From a bacterium (GTDB taxonomy: Bacteria; Desulfobacterota; DSWW01), in assembly GCA_030609865.1 (NCBI GenBank), contig JAUWSZ010000223.1:1-5462 (forward strand): a DNA stretch of 5,462 bases. Reading direction: 5' to 3'. Under the pieces are notes generated by a model. It was not told the origin of the DNA. It searched no databases and saw nothing but the letters and a program-made list of their open reading frames with translations. The position numbers and the translations under genes are program-made. Positions 5,173 to 5,462 of this stretch are shown here, piece by piece; within the stretch, counting starts at the first letter, position 1, and the number at the start of each line of letters is the position of its first letter.

Positions 5173-5462
5173 ATGGCTGTCTTCCGGGATTTCAAGAAAG
5201 AGGGGATCGATCGGAGCGCCGGGGACCGCGGGCGACACCGGCGGCTCGTCCGGAAGGCGATTCGGGACAACATCGGACACGTCATATCGGACGAGTCGAT
5301 CATCGGCCAGAGCGGGGACAAGCGACTGAAGGTCCCGATCAAGGGCATCAAGGAGTACCGATTCATCTTCGGGGAGAACACCCCGGGAGTCGGACAGGGC
5401 GACGGGGATTCCGAGCCGGGGCAGGTGATCCAGCGGGATCAGGAGAGTGCACGGGGCCTTCC
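5173..5462 (+). CDS. yeaH: YeaH/YhbH family (DUF444) protein, N-terminal part (3' truncated by window edge)
   Basis: The frame from the ATG at 5173 stays open to the window end, giving 96 residues of a protein that is usually about 380-430 long. It opens MAVFRDFKKEGIDRSAGDRG and continues with an Arg-rich HRRLVRKAIRDNI, then ISDESIIGQ, VPIKGIKEYRFIFGEN and GVGQGDGD. This is the characteristic N-terminus of the DUF444 family (E. coli YeaH, Bacillus YhbH). The rest of the family carries a von Willebrand A-like domain, not reached here. The biochemical role is not established; it is co-transcribed with prkA and linked to stress survival and sporulation. It starts 38 bases after the prkA stop with no terminator between, so one operon is likely. 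No other in-frame start lies in the gap. The ribosome site is weak (AAAGGG at 5157-5162, ten bases upstream, or AAAGG only two bases upstream), which may mean coupling to prkA translation or low expression. Confidence 0.92.
   Translation, partial: MAVFRDFKKEGIDRSAGDRGRHRRLVRKAIRDNIGHVISDESIIGQSGDKRLKVPIKGIKEYRFIFGENTPGVGQGDGDSEPGQVIQRDQESARGL

Noticed and set aside
5135..5329. TTG-initiated frame right after the prkA stop
   Set aside because: It overlaps the DUF444 gene in a different frame, and its product has no resemblance to any family.

Overview
The window looks like chromosomal DNA from a GC-rich Gram-negative bacterium. A Tat-exported phosphatase-superfamily enzyme, a textbook sigma-54 promoter and the prkA-yeaH/yhbH gene pair would all fit a Desulfobacterota-type organism or a neighbouring phylum (Nitrospirota, Methylomirabilota). 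This placement is inference from gene content and protein style; no rRNA or other taxonomic marker is present.

Layout: (1) 1-636, + strand, is the 3' end of clpB (ATPase domain 2 of the disaggregase). (2) 633-2624, - strand, encodes a Tat-signal alkaline-phosphatase-superfamily phosphodiesterase. It converges on clpB, and the two stop codons overlap. (3) 2625-3196 is a divergent intergenic region without a credible gene. It holds a sigma-70-type promoter reading left into the phosphodiesterase, a short leader for that gene with two mutually exclusive hairpins, and a near-perfect sigma-54 promoter reading right. A long stem-loop begins at the predicted sigma-54 transcript start. (4) 3197-5134, + strand, is a complete prkA (yeaG), the AAA+/PrkA-domain serine kinase or protease-like protein. 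(5) 5173 to the window end, + strand, is the 5' part of a yeaH/yhbH (DUF444) gene, 38 bases after prkA and probably in the same operon. A spoVR/ycgB gene often follows in other genomes but would lie outside the window.

How the genes fit together: prkA-yeaH is a conserved stress and starvation module. In E. coli yeaGH belongs to the NtrC/sigma-54 nitrogen-starvation response, so a sigma-54 promoter here independently suggests similar enhancer-dependent control. ClpB is a general protein-quality-control factor. The phosphodiesterase shows no functional link to its neighbours other than position.

I found no CRISPR array, mobile element, tRNA/rRNA gene or evidently new multi-gene system. The parts most worth a second look are regulatory: the sigma-54 promoter with its 5' stem-loop, and the phosphodiesterase leader.
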